Part shown: piece after piece, positions 12,101 through 24,135 of the stretch | Numbering within the stretch: the stretch's first letter is position 1 | Layout: each line of letters begins with the position of its first letter | Assembly: GCA_023333565.1 (NCBI GenBank) | Contig: JAJKFH010001865.1 | Span: 6,882,001 to 6,946,000 of the forward strand | DNA: 64,000 bases | From: Puffinus mauretanicus | Lineage: Eukaryota > Chordata > Aves > Procellariiformes > Procellariidae | Direction: 5' to 3' | Notes under the pieces: model-generated | Seen by the model: only the letters and a program-made list of their open reading frames with translations | Told to the model about the DNA's origin: nothing | Databases searched by the model: none | Program-made: the position numbers and the translations under genes

Positions 12101-13639
12101 TTCCCTTCACTAGTATAAAATGTTTTCAGATTCAGCAATAATATTAATCAAGTGTTTTAAGACCACCTTTTCCTTTCCCCGCAAAATTGCTCCTTCTCAG
12201 CACTCTCAGGAGTTTTTGTTTCTGCCAAAGGCAAATTCAGTTTCTGCCCATAACAATGGTGGCAAAGTGGGACTCAGCACACTTCTAGCAAGGACCAGAT
12301 GTACTTTATATAGATCATTGTATTAGAATAGCTCAAACCAAAATACTGCCAAATTAAAAGCGAAAAAACCCACGCTTTTCGGACATGCTTACAAGAAACT
12401 AATCAAATTACTCTGTCTGTATGATGTATTTCTTACACAAGTCCAAAAAAGTCCAGTAAAACAGATTCTTTCTCTTTTTTTTTTGTATGCTTCTTTTAGA
12501 GACCTTTCAAACCAAATATGCAAACAAGAAAAAAAAAAGCAATACACTGAAAAATAACCACGAGTTATCCATCTTAGAGATGTGGGGAGAACCGGGGAGA
12601 ATTATTTATAGAACAGATGCACTAGAAAATTTCCCTTAGAAACATCTTCTCCCCGTCCCTCAAGGAATTCGCCCCTCCTAATTTTTCTGTGTGTCGATAT
12701 CCATTATTTAATTTGTCCTATAGCAAATGTGGATCACCCCACCAGTGTCTCCCTTCCGGCCCTGCCACCCTTTCCAGGAGAAAGTCAGCTCAATACTCTT
12801 TCCTGAGCAGAGGGTCACCAAAATCCCCCAAAAGACATCACAGGACTGTCTGACAGGTGGGGGCCAACCTTTCCTCAGTAAAGCCAGCCATGAGATTTTA
12901 AGAGGCTGACATTCAGCTTCATCTCAATAAAAGGTTTCCAGGGGTTCAATTCAAGGAGAAGAGGTGGAGGACAATGCACTCAAGCAATTAGCCCTGCTTA
13001 CAAACTTCTCAAATCCCCCCAGCAATTAGGATATGGACAAAGGACTCCACTTCCATAGTGACCCCAACTAGGGAGCTCTTCTTGCCAAAAGAAACACCCC
13101 TTTCAAAATTCCTCAGCCAGCAGGGATGTGCAGGTGTTTCCCCCCTCCTAATTTTCTAAGCCATTGGTTGAGGGACCTCTTCATCTTCCAGTCCCAAACC
13201 ACATGTGCTGGGACTTCCCTAAACTGTAGAGATTATTGTTAAAGAAAAACAAATGATGGAAATCTAAACCTAAATAATCCCTAAGGGTCAGATTTATATC
13301 TGATTTAAGCTGTAAACAAAGAAAAATTGGAGGTTGGAGGATTTAGGGTAGGTCTCTCATTTTAGCCGTCAAAACCTAGTCACCGAAGTTTCCTCCCACA
13401 TAACTCAGACACATATTTCAGATATAAAGAATCATTTTCTGGACCCATCTTTCCAAAAGATCTAAATATTTCTAGAGCATCTTTCACTCTCCTTTGTCTA
13501 TGGACACTGGGCAGACAGCTAACATTTAGGCAGTAGAGGAGAGGTGACATACATTGTACTCCCATGGTTTAGATATGCTCTTCGCTTTTTGCACTTCGTG
13601 GTTCACAAAGATATGAATTAGAAGCAAATGACTCCTTTC

Positions 13640-13850
13640 CTGCTTGCGCTTTGCAAAGAAAAATAGGACACAATATCCGAAACGCACAAACCCCGCGTAC
13701 TGTTTTGACGCCCGTTGCCAAAACCAGACGCAGTGATGCTCTTTGGCCAGCCGTGGTCCGCAGGACATCAGCAGAAATCTTTTTTCACCACGAAAAGCTG
13801 TCTACAGCACAACCTCTCCATCCTCCCATTCCAGAGACGCATGTTTTCTG
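13640..13850. promoter_or_regulatory. CpG-enriched patch, possible conserved regulatory element
   Basis: In an AT-rich setting about ten CpGs cluster here (for example aacgcacaaaccccgcgtac and gacgcccgttgcc). There is no defensible exon: frames are open on both strands only because stops are scarce. Local CpG retention suggests an unmethylated element, but conservation cannot be tested from one sequence. Confidence 0.25.
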
Positions 13851-14278
13851 AACTAGCAGCTCCGTGACACAACCCAGAGGCTGAAGGAGATGTAAACTAT
13901 TTACCCTGCCTCCACGTACATTATTTTTGCAAGCCAGCAGGCCGGTCTCCCTGGGCCATGTTTGTTTATAAGGCAAGCGTTCCCCGTCCTGCGGCACGCT
14001 CATCGAAGGAGACGCATGGGAGTTTCTATTTGAGGAAAGGCACTAAGTGATCCGCATTTCTGGCACGGGAGATGCTTTGTTTAACTTGAAAATAGCTTTG
14101 AAAAGTAGTACAGCAAGTGCATTCTCCCTGAAGAACCCGGTCACCAATGATGCTGCCATACGAATAAGAGGAGAAGACACACTCATACGGAGGAGTTCGT
14201 ATGGAAATATTAAGGCATCTTGAAAAGCAGTCAGTTAAAATTTCCATGGTCTGGTTTCACACGTATGCTGCGTGCTTT

Positions 14279-14304
14279 ATATCTATCTATCTATCTATTT
14301 ATCT
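14279..14304. repeat. (ATCT)n microsatellite
   Basis: Five ATCT units in a row are followed by one imperfect unit (ATTT) and ATCT. This short tetranucleotide array may vary in length between individuals. Confidence 0.85.
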
Positions 14305-14354
14305 TTCACTCCCACCTCTGTAATACTCCTCCCTGTCTTTCTGCCTGTCATCGT

Positions 14355-14397
14355 GGTTGGTTTTGGGGTTTTTTTGTTGTTGTTGTTGGGGGGGGGG
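14355..14397 (+). repeat. GT-rich tract with (TTG)n and a run of ten G
   Basis: The sequence passes from GGTTGG and GGGG through (TTG)n at 14374-14388 to G10 at 14388-14397. Several G-runs close together could fold as a G-quadruplex on the plus strand. The long G run is also a likely site of length errors in assembly. Confidence 0.6.
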
Positions 14398-16727
14398 TTT
14401 AAACAAAACAGGGGTGCCCAAGCTTGAGGGTGAACCCATAAGGAATTTTCAAATTCGGCGACTAAACAAAAAATAAAGATTGGAAATAAGCTTAAATATC
14501 AACCAACCTGCAAATGTCACTTTGAACGCATATTGTTCAGCCCAAAGGATTTCATTTCTTCTCTAATTATTTACTGCTTCTTGAAATCATTGTATTTTTG
14601 GTTTTGTTGCTTAGAGCTAAGTCAATGTTTACATGGAAATGTTATTTTGAAAGAAAAATATTTACATTTTACTGAGAACGAGTTGTACTAATTTTCAAAA
14701 ATCATGCTTTTATTTAGTTGAAACTATTAGTCAAGTGTGAATACTTTGGGTCTAAATCGAAACATTTTTCTCCCAACCTGTACTTTCTTATGCTTTTTAA
14801 TCATCTTAACTTTTTCAATCAGCTGTCAACCACACCACTTTCCAGTCTTCTAGGAGACAAATTAAGGACAATGACGAAAAAGTTAATTAGGAATTTCCTA
14901 TTGTATCTATAAATTTTAATAGGATGTTAAGGTCACATATTAGACTGAAAAGAAATACAAGATAAAGCCCAATAAAAGTGTCTTTTTTTTTTCCCCAAAA
15001 AGTAGAAATGCTGGGGAATTAGCACTTAAAAAATTCACAGGAGGTCACTGTAGACACTTGTCACCATAGTAAGGAGATAGTCACTGAAATATCTACACAC
15101 TTATGATAAAAATCTAAAAAAGCCCCATTTAGATGTGAAAATAAAGTGACATAATGGGTCCTAGTTAAAATAAGTCATCACTCCACTGTCCTCTCAGTAT
15201 TCAGGACTTTGTCACAGTAGGCAGCGTACCATTGGGAAACACTTCCATTTCACAAATTCACCTCAGAAGTTTGGTCTCACAAAGATGCCAATGATTCATT
15301 TAGAAGTAATCCTGGGTTTTAATAAGGCTTAATGTAAACCACACACATTTTTTTTTTAATACATAAGGAGGCCGCAGCTCCACATCAATGGTTAAATTCC
15401 AGGGGTGAAACAAGGGTTTCAGCCACAGCTGGGGCCAGCCCCGCTCGATAAAAAGTATCACAGAGGACACACCAAATATTTCCCATGGAATCACAGAAAA
15501 GTGGCATTTTGAGAGGGAGGGAAGTATTCTCGTGTAGGTCTCCTTCGGTGGCAAACCCCACAGTCAATCACTCAAGTCTTTTCAAAACATTCTACTGCGT
15601 GAAGGCTGACTTTGCTTCTTTCCATTTACTTATTAAGCAAGGAGGAGAGAAAGAAATAACTCACATAAAATGCAGGTGGGCTGAAGAAATAAGGCTAGCT
15701 AAGAATCTCATCTCCTCTCCCACTGATGTGTTGCAGTGTGCACCATTTCAGGCAGCATGCAAACTTCTTAGGGCAGTTCATTTTCGTTTCCACCGCAGCT
15801 TCACTTCTATTGGCACAGGGCTGCTTGAGTTTAGTATTGAAGGAGAAGGTTCAAAGATGCCTTTGAAACGCCGCGTGGCTCTCTACGCAACGTGGCTACA
15901 AGCTAATAACATCTGCGTTTGCTAGTAAAACAACTATAAGCTTTAGCTTCAAATATTAGATAAATTTAGCACTAATTAAATGGCAGTCCTGATGCATGAA
16001 GGCTCTGCTAGACTACAGGACAGCCATAAGAAAAGCTCTCCAATTCTGGCAGCGTGCCTCGTCCCCGATTTGGACTTTTAAGGGTAACTTCAGCATGCTT
16101 CACATAGCACACTACTGTCAACAACCACTCGTCACTCCTTTTCCGTCTCCTCTGCTTTCAGCCCACCTGGCAGGGTCATTATTTAAGCCAATAGAAAAAA
16201 AATTTTCATTAACATTTTCAGAGTATTGAATACCTTTTCACGATTAAAATGTATTAGATATCCAGCATTTGTTTCTATTTTTCAACATTTAGTGTTCAAA
16301 ATATCAGTCTTACACTACTTTCTGTGGGATATTTTGCTGTTAATACAGAAAAAAATACTTAAAGTACATGTAAAATCTACGGAGCAAATCTTAAATAATG
16401 GCTACTGACTGCAGTGACTAGCACTGCAAGGAAACCTAAGGGAATTTATAGGTTTACTTTGAACGGTTTAATATATTATTTTTCATAAACGCTTGCCCCT
16501 GAAAATGGGACCAAATTATGCAAGGGTCTTTATTCTCTGAAGAGATCTGTACTTTGCATTACTATGTCCTGCTAGGATAAGACTGCATGAATGTTGTTCC
16601 CCACAGAATGACATGAGAAGACTGAAGCAAATCTTAGCAGAATGAGAGTTAAACGTTGCCAAAAACCACCTACAAAGAACACCTCTTCATTCACCAGCTT
16701 GGACATTAACCCTCATTTATATAATTT

Positions 16728-16802
16728 TAAATGAAACTTATAACCTGAAAATGGTGGGTTTTAAGTATAATGCTCGTTATAATAGCATTATAAATGAAAC
16801 TT
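16728..16802. repeat. Hairpin flanked by a 12-base direct repeat
   Basis: TAAATGAAACTT occurs at 16728-16739 and again at 16791-16802. Between them is an inverted repeat with perfect 9-base arms (TATAATGCT at 16766-16774, AGCATTATA at 16784-16792) and a 9-base loop. The layout resembles a tiny insertion with duplicated target, or a local duplication. Confidence 0.55.
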
Positions 16803-19800
16803 GCTCACCCTGCAAGTATTTCTGCTTTTGAAAAATAATACTGTCTGTACTTCAACTTCTTGTGGCCAACTGTGTGAAAAACAACAGTGAAGGAGCAGAA
16901 AAGAATGGCTCTGATTTTTTATTTTGGGGGTTAGTTTCAAGTGTTTGTCAGTGGGATTTACTTCCATGCTCTACAGATCATAGGCAAAACAGCTATTTGA
17001 ATTCTTTCTCCGTTACCACCTTTCTGTCACCCAGAAGTTCACCTTTATTCATTAACAGAAGGAAGAGATGGACTACGGAGAGGTGAAATCCGCTCAGTCA
17101 AAACCCTGCCTTTTGTTTCTCACAATGCACTGGGATTACTTGTGTATGAGGACAGAATGCTGCCCTTCGCTGGGATTTTGTACAATAAATACGATCTTTT
17201 ATTTTGTGATTTTAAAAAAGTTTAAACAAATGATAATTCGAGGTGAGAAACTTCTGAGTCTAACCAGTTGAGCTTTGAATTGCCGTGCATGTCTCTACTG
17301 TATCTTTTAAAATGAGACTCCAGTTCTCGTCTCAGTCTCCTACGCGCTGACAGAAGTGCAGCCTTCAAGTCAAAAGTCCAGTGCCAGTTCTCATATGCTG
17401 AATAGATGCTGATGGATACATTTGTGAACAGACACGTTTAGTGTATAGAAACAGTGAGATATATTACGGGAGGCGCTGAAAATGAAACTCAAAGCTCTGG
17501 CATTTCCTTCAGAAGGGATAAAACAACATAGCGATCTCAGCGAGCGTTATTGTGGTGAAAGAACCCAATAGTACAGCTGTGTGAAAAACCATAGACAAAT
17601 AATCCTTGCTCAGTTAAAATTCGATACGCTGCTAAGGCCCCTTTGCACTGCTTTGCTGAGAAGACCATTCTCCAGTTCCTGAATAGACTGAAGAGATCTT
17701 AGTGGTTAATAAGTGTGTTTAGAAGAGTCTTCAAATTATTTAACAGATCATCAAGATATTAGGCGGTTTCCTCCAACTTTCCAAAGCCATTAATGTGCAT
17801 ATATTGAGACCCAGATCTTCCAAGGGAGCATGAATGTCTTTGCATGGGCAGAGATGGAAGATTACATCTCATTCTCTTCTGCGTGCTACATGAATGGGCA
17901 TACAGCAGATCTGAGTAAAAGACAAGTTTCTGCATTGTTCAGAAAAGTGGCTGGATTGAACTGTGTATAAATTTACCCTGCAGTGTTTTGTCCCATCTAC
18001 TGAATGGTAAACAGTCACCCCAGTCATCCTTCCACGCAAAATCAACAAAGGAGCTAATCCTGATTAGGTCTAACATTGTCTGAATCACATTTATGTTCAC
18101 CCTGGACAAAACAGGTCACAGAAGTTAATCCAGCCTGTAAAAACATCTAGAACCAGAAAAACTATTAGCCAAAGGACAAATCATATGCCCAGTCACCTGA
18201 CACAAGCCACACGCCCAGCCTTAGCACGAATTTAACCACTGGCAACCTCTAAAACATCCTTCCTTTCCTCTCCTCTCTCCCCTTTCCTAAGTTGCTCAAC
18301 AACAACAAAGAGCTAGCGATACATAAAGGGAGGTGAATTGCATCCTTGTATCTGAATTGAGTTATTAAAAAAAATGAATTTTGCTGAAGAGTTGTAATAT
18401 AAAGGTATAAAAGAGGGGCAAGACTCTGTAGGGAGAAGCTTCTGTTAACGGAGTCCTTCTGTGGAAGATGAACAGGGAAAATGAATCAGAAAAAGCCCTT
18501 CAGGAGAGCAGTTTATGAAAGTGAGAGGTTCTCTGTAACAGCAATCAGGGCAGCCTAAAATTGATCCAAGGGAGACCAGGTTTTATCCCCCTTCAGGCTT
18601 GACCAGACATGATACTTTGCTGCTCACAAACCAGCTGGATAAGGAAATCCCATGCTGACAGTTTGGGTATCACCAAAATTAAGGTGTCAGTCTTACTCCA
18701 AGATCACTCAACGGAAGAGTTACCTTAGCTCATCCAGAAGCGTTTCACTGCTAATGGCCAGGAAGCAAAGTTGCTGGCTTGCTCGTTTCCTTCTATGAAT
18801 ATGCCCCAGCACACCTGAATTTTACAGCAGAAAAAGGAAAATCCAGAACCCTGCTGCTAAACTTACCGCTTGTAATAAAATCACTGCAAGATCTTTTTTT
18901 GCAGACCTTTTTTGGGCCATTTTCCAGGATGAAGCAACAGCTGTCTTTGCCAATCTCCTCACAGGCAAAGAAAATTTTCAAGATTAATTGCTCTGATAGA
19001 AAGCAGGAGATTTTTTTTTTCTTTGCTTTGCCAGTGTTGCTTCTCCTGGAGTCAAGTTTCTGATCCTGGAGGCACTTCCAACTGCGAATTAATTACAGGT
19101 TTGATAAACTGCGTACCTGTCGTTCATAGAGATCAGGAGTGGTAAACTTAAAAAACCCTTTTATTTCCTAGAAGTCTGTAAAATTAATATCCCACTTCTC
19201 CAAGTAGGCTAACATGAGGCAATCGCTGATGTCTTCCTATGGATTGAAGTGTAGCAAAAGGAAACCTCAGCTGTAAATTGGGCTTTGGCAGAGGCCAAGG
19301 GCCTGAAAACACAGCAACCCTTGCGGGGGAAGAGCTTCCAACCGATTGATGAACCAAAGTAGCAGAGCCCATAGTCCGGACTGGTGGGTGCCCTTGCTGA
19401 AACCCATGCTTCTCAGGATGTCGTCCTTTTTAATTAGGACGTTTAACATACGAATATGGCCAAGAACCAGAATTGCCTGTTCTTGTTTAAGAATAAGCTC
19501 TCCACCCAAACAAAGTATTAATGTGTCACTCTGTATAATAAATACACGACTTGCTATACAAAGAAGTATAGTCGAATGGCTTTGGCCTTGTCTGGAACTA
19601 ATTTATTTTAAGTCTATATATAACAAGTTCCGCTGACAATGAATTGTGTAACGTCTACAAGACAAAAAACGGCACACTTCGTTAGCTACAGAAAGACAGG
19701 TGGACCGACAGAAACTTCTACTTAGTGCTTTATTGGCTGCCTGCCATGATTTGAATGGGGGCAATTATGAAAAAATTGAACACATGACTTTAATAAGCTT

Positions 19801-20816
19801 CAGTATGGATCGCTGTCTGGTGGAAACAGAGCTTTACAATAAGGTACTCTGGGTCTAGTCTTTGCTGCTAAGAACAAATATGTTGTTTCAGACGTCAATC
19901 ACGTATTCTTGGTATTATTTGAAAAGGTTAGCGAGAATACTGACATGTGAAATGGCGGATGACAGGAAGCAGCCACGGCACTGACTTCCCGCCACGTCCT
20001 GTGGGATAGCAGACCCCCCCGTGCCGGCGGGGGAGCACCTCCCTGAGCACAACGGGGATGCGGCAGCAGCACAGGAATGCACAGCAAAGAGCAGCGACCC
20101 TTGCTGCGGGGGTTCGGCGGCCGCCCCTGCAAGCGGACTCCTCTACTGCGGGGGCAGTTGCTAATACGATGTTCTCTCCCCACAGCTGAGCACTGAATAC
20201 TTTCCAGATAAATGAAAACCAATCTTATCAAATATTTAGGGTGGACATGTCTTGATGCAAAGATGTCCTTCACAGGTTTTACAGTTCAAGCTGCCAGCTC
20301 CAGCATTTGAGTTAGCTGTGAATAAGGCAGCAAATAAGGCATCACTTCACACTACCCACGAAGTCAGGGAGGCATCGCTGCAGCAGTTCATCCTTGTTCC
20401 ACGTTTTGAGCAGTTTAAATGAAAGCTGAGGTTTGGATGAACCACCAAGTCTCCTGCCCAACCAATTCTCTTCCCTCCCCAGCCGAGCACACCCTGCCTT
20501 TTAGAAAAAACTCACTCACACGTCCCCCCAAAGGGACTGCTGTTTCAGCAATAAAAGTCTGCAGGGAACTCCTTCAGCACCGAAGCCGCACGTCGATGGG
20601 GGAAGCAGCGTGGCATCCGCCCCGTTGCCTGCCTAGCCTACGTGCGAGCCGCAGAAAGCCAGGCTTGCTGGAGCTGCTCACGCAGGAATGGGGGCAGAGA
20701 GCCCGATCACAGCAAGAGCAGCCACAGTCCCAGCCCCCCGTACAAACTCTTCCCACTCCCTAGCAGCACAAGCTGCAGGACGGTTTCTCCCCGGTCTCCC
20801 GTCCCCACTCCCGTCC

Positions 20817-20843
20817 ACCAACTCCAACTCCAGCTCCAGCTCC
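20817..20843. repeat. (CTCCAR)n hexanucleotide array
   Basis: About four units of CTCCAA or CTCCAG stand in tandem. They produce the Leu-Gln or Glu-Leu repeats seen in translated frames here, which are not real proteins. Confidence 0.75.
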
Positions 20844-21522
20844 CTCCCCTGCCAGCACTGAGGATGCACCAGTCCATCGTGCCTATCTTGATAACAACAT
20901 CTTTGGTCAGCTCTGCACTACTTCACACATGATTTTTTACTCTGTGTGTATACATACATTCATTCAAAATACAACACCCAGCATAACTATTTCATAACAA
21001 AGATGCGCTCAAACAGCCATGTCTAGTAGGACATCCCAGGACTGAAGGCTCATGTTTCCAGTCCTATATCACCTCTGACAAGACTGCTAAAGCAACTGCA
21101 GATTATTTTATCCCCTTTCAAAAATGAAAAACAAACAAAAAAGGAAAACAGAAAATGCTGTTCTATTCAGTGAGAAATTCCAGAGAGCTGCATCACCTTG
21201 GGAGTGGAAAATAAGAGGAATATGAGTAATTTTCAATGGCTTTGTCCTTGAGTAGGACCATGCCAGAAACATTTTAATAGCTTAGGATGCACAGCTACAA
21301 TATTTATCAGAACCGCTCCTCTCCCTGCAAGTTTCTATTTTTCTGAATGCCTGTTGCTTCTGCCTGCTCTGTTCTTGCCTGCTTTGTTCATCCTCCTTCA
21401 CGTGCATTTGAGAGGAGATGTGCATGGGCCCCACATCCTTTCGTATCTCCAGGCTACTTGTTCTTAAACTGTATGAGTGCAGGATTTATAATAATCATAC
21501 ACAATATAAAGTAACTATTGCT

Positions 21523-21546
21523 ATCACTTGGTTACTACCAAGTGAT
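21523..21546. repeat. Inverted repeat, 9-base arms, 6-base loop
   Basis: ATCACTTGG, loop TTACTA, then CCAAGTGAT. The flanks continue with weak complementarity, so the stem may be longer and imperfect. It lies just upstream of the 22 kb LINE fragment. Confidence 0.6.
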
Positions 21547-21944
21547 GTTAGTAATGGTAATTTTTACTTTCACAGGTTTGATGTATTTTCAAGTGTTGCC
21601 CCAGAAATTACTGTATTCTGTAATTTCAACCTGACCCCAAACTTCTTCATCTGTAAAAACAGTAACAATTATTAACAACACGAACAATGTGCACTGATGA
21701 CAAATCCATATGAGATGTTTCTGACACACCATAAATTCACTAAGGACAAGTCCAAATAATGAACAGTCATAATTTGCTGCACAAATACAACATGGAGAAC
21801 AACTGGCTAGTCAATAATCTGCAGCATCAGACAGTGGGTCACTGATTTAATGCGAGTCATCAGTGTAATAATCTATGAGAAAGCAGTTACCGTATCAGGA
21901 GATACCCATAGACTGTTCCGCGTAAGAAAGGAGAAACAAGCCTC

Positions 21945-22460
21945 CTGCTCAGGGCTGGGAAGCCCCTTCAACAGCAGTGTCGTGCTTTGGGCAGCATTGC
22001 TGCCCGAGGACAAGAAATTATGAAAAAAAAGTCCAGAAAGGCGCAACAAGCACCCTCACAATTTTAAAAACAATGAATTATGAGGAAAGATTAAAATGAT
22101 GAGGTTGGTTTAGTCTAGAGACAAGGGCCACACGGAAACAGCTCTGAAATAAGTAGAAGGTCTCTGCAAAGAGAGACGAAATGTACTCTCGCTCCACGTG
22201 CACTTGCACAGGATGGGAAATAAAGGTTGAAATTTTAGCACTGAGACCTCAGACATTCAGAAAATCAAGTTTTCTTCGAAAGCCTCACTAAGAATGGGAA
22301 CAGATTGTCTACAGAGGTACAAGAATAAACCTCTCTTCCCAAAGGTTTAAAAAACGATTAGACAAATAGTTGTCATAAATGGCTTAGGTAGAGTTATACG
22401 TGCCTTCAGGTGGAGGGACAGCCTAGACAACTCAAACTTCCTTCCAGACTTACTTTCTGT
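21945..22460 (+). mobile_element. Decayed CR1/L3-type LINE fragment (3' part)
   Basis: Recognised from hallmarks in the right order on the plus strand: CTGCTCAGGGC near 21946, TGTCGTGCTTTGGGCAGC, GTCCAGAAAGGCGCAACAAG, then TATGAGGAAAGATTAAAATG, GGTTGGTTTAGTCTAGAGA, GGGAACAGATTGTCTACAGAGG and AACGATTAGACAAATAGTTG, closing near CCTAGACAACTCAAACTTCC. These match the conserved 3' region of sauropsid CR1/L3 elements, with heavy point and gap decay. No open reverse transcriptase frame remains. The hexamer or octamer 3' tail is not clear. Confidence 0.8.
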
Positions 22461-23859
22461 CACTCTTTACAAACTTACCCCAAAATGCAAATTGGACTCA
22501 TTCAAAAATTGAATCCAAACCTCCCAATTTTTAAAACTGTTTTAATGTACTTTCACTTTTTTATTTCATAATATTGAAATTCTAACTTGGCCTAATGAAC
22601 AAAAGAGAAAATAATCTAAAACCAAAATGTTTCAATGTAATGCTCGTAAAACATGTATTATGGTGACTCTCTGTATTACCGTTAGTTGCCCACCAAGCCA
22701 AAAGGTCCATCCTCCACAGAGCTCTTATCAAGATAATCAAAATAATTCCATTATTGGAATTCCAATATTCCAACAATATTGTTCCATATTGTTTCCATTA
22801 TTGTGTTCACATCAGAATATGAGTAGAGGTTGGATCAGTTATAGTATCAGTCTTGGTGACAGTCTGAAATCCAGACTGTTATCACCAGAGAGAAGAAAAA
22901 AAGAAAAAAAGGAAAGCGGCATTTCTGAAGACATGCTAAGGAACTCAGGGGAAAATTGTTTTGAAGAGACACTGAAACTTTGGAAATAATGAGACTACAG
23001 TATCTTGCTCTTTCTTAAGTCTGGAGACTCAAAATTTGCAGCAAGCCCTAGGCTAAATTAAAACATATTTTTATTACACACTGAACCTGAATCTGCAGTA
23101 TGTTTCCTTGGTCATCATAGCTTAATTTCAGAGGAAAAAGGCAACATTAACAACTGCTCTGTGACTCTACCCATGTTTCCTAATCTCCTCTGAGATTATT
23201 TTTAATGAAGGCAAGAAAATATCTTTTTCAAGTAAAATAATCCATATCACATTTGTCTCCAGACCTTTAATTGTTTAATGCAATTTCCCTCGGAAGATGT
23301 TCAATATCATCTATACAATCTTTTTTTTCCAAAAGACTACTCAATATTTTGAAATATAAAGTTACTTAGTTTATAAATTGCCTTGACTTCTCAAATGAGT
23401 CAAACTGAAGTTGTAACAAACAATACAATTTGCCATGTTTTCGCCCACTCAATGTCTGCAACCTCTTGCGAATGGTAGCTTCTGCCAGTTGGGATTTTGG
23501 TCGTCAGAGCAGTAAAATTTTGCTTTCCAAAGCTCATTCTTTACACACTGCTGGAGAACTTTGCATTTAGCACAGAATTGCCACATATGCACATGCAGCT
23601 GAATTGTTAATTTATAGGGGAAGGTGGAAAGCAGTATTTTCAGTGTAGAGTGAAAGAAGATAATAAATAGTCAAACCAACAAGGGCCATGCATGTGAAAA
23701 GAGATGGAGAGTGTGGTAAAACCAGTCAACTCTGCTGGACTGAAGCTGCCACGCAATACCGTTTCTTTACTAACAACAATAATGCTCTATGTATAGCCTA
23801 GATCACTAACAGACAAAAGAATGTTTCAAAAAAGGGAGGAAAAAGGCTATTTCAAAGAG

Positions 23860-24135
23860 TTCCTTCATGTCTCTTCTCAGGGGGGTTAAGGAAACAGATA
23901 CCAAGTGCTCGCAACATTGCAGAAATGTCTTGGATTTCTTTACGGTCTGTGTCCACCAAGTTTCAGGGGAAATTTCCGAAAAGGCAGCCCCGGATACACC
24001 GCTGGAGCGCGTTCCTTGCACTGCAAGGATGCCGCGTTCAGCTTCGTCCTTTGGGAAGCACACGCAGGTGTTTCGAAAGAATGCTTCGCCTGAAACCTGC
24101 CTTTTGATTATTATGGCTTTGGAGACCTTCTGAAA
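23860..24135. promoter_or_regulatory. CpG-enriched patch with a strong minus-strand acceptor
   Basis: About ten CpGs cluster in AT-rich surroundings. On the minus strand, caggtctttcttttcag/AAG is a strong acceptor, followed by about 60 open codons and a possible donor (GACC/gtaaag). Three plus-strand frames are open as well, which argues against reading any one as coding. The minus frame after the acceptor is open only in phase 0 and so does not fit directly after the phase-1 first exon. It may be a regulatory element or a cryptic exon. Confidence 0.25.

Larger units (their letters stand above)
4900..13600. other. Noncoding intronic stretch; no gene seen
   Basis: AT-rich DNA with only short chance frames. 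A CpG-enriched spot lies at about 6900-7040, next to a run of 7 C. No interspersed repeat could be recognised. The low-complexity tracts inside are listed separately. Confidence 0.6.
14400..21940. other. Noncoding intronic stretch; no gene seen
   Basis: AT-rich, with short chance frames such as 15485-15925. It contains two small hairpins (16.7 and 21.5 kb), a GC-rich spot at 19980-20160 and a (CTCCAR)n array at 20.8 kb. I found no exon with splice borders that fit the minus-strand gene. Confidence 0.55.

Noticed and set aside
13380..13565. Minus frame ending DSLYLKYVSELCGRKLR, considered as an exon
   Set aside because: It looks slightly protein-like and follows a CCCAG acceptor, but it meets a stop with no donor and no poly(A) signal I can defend.
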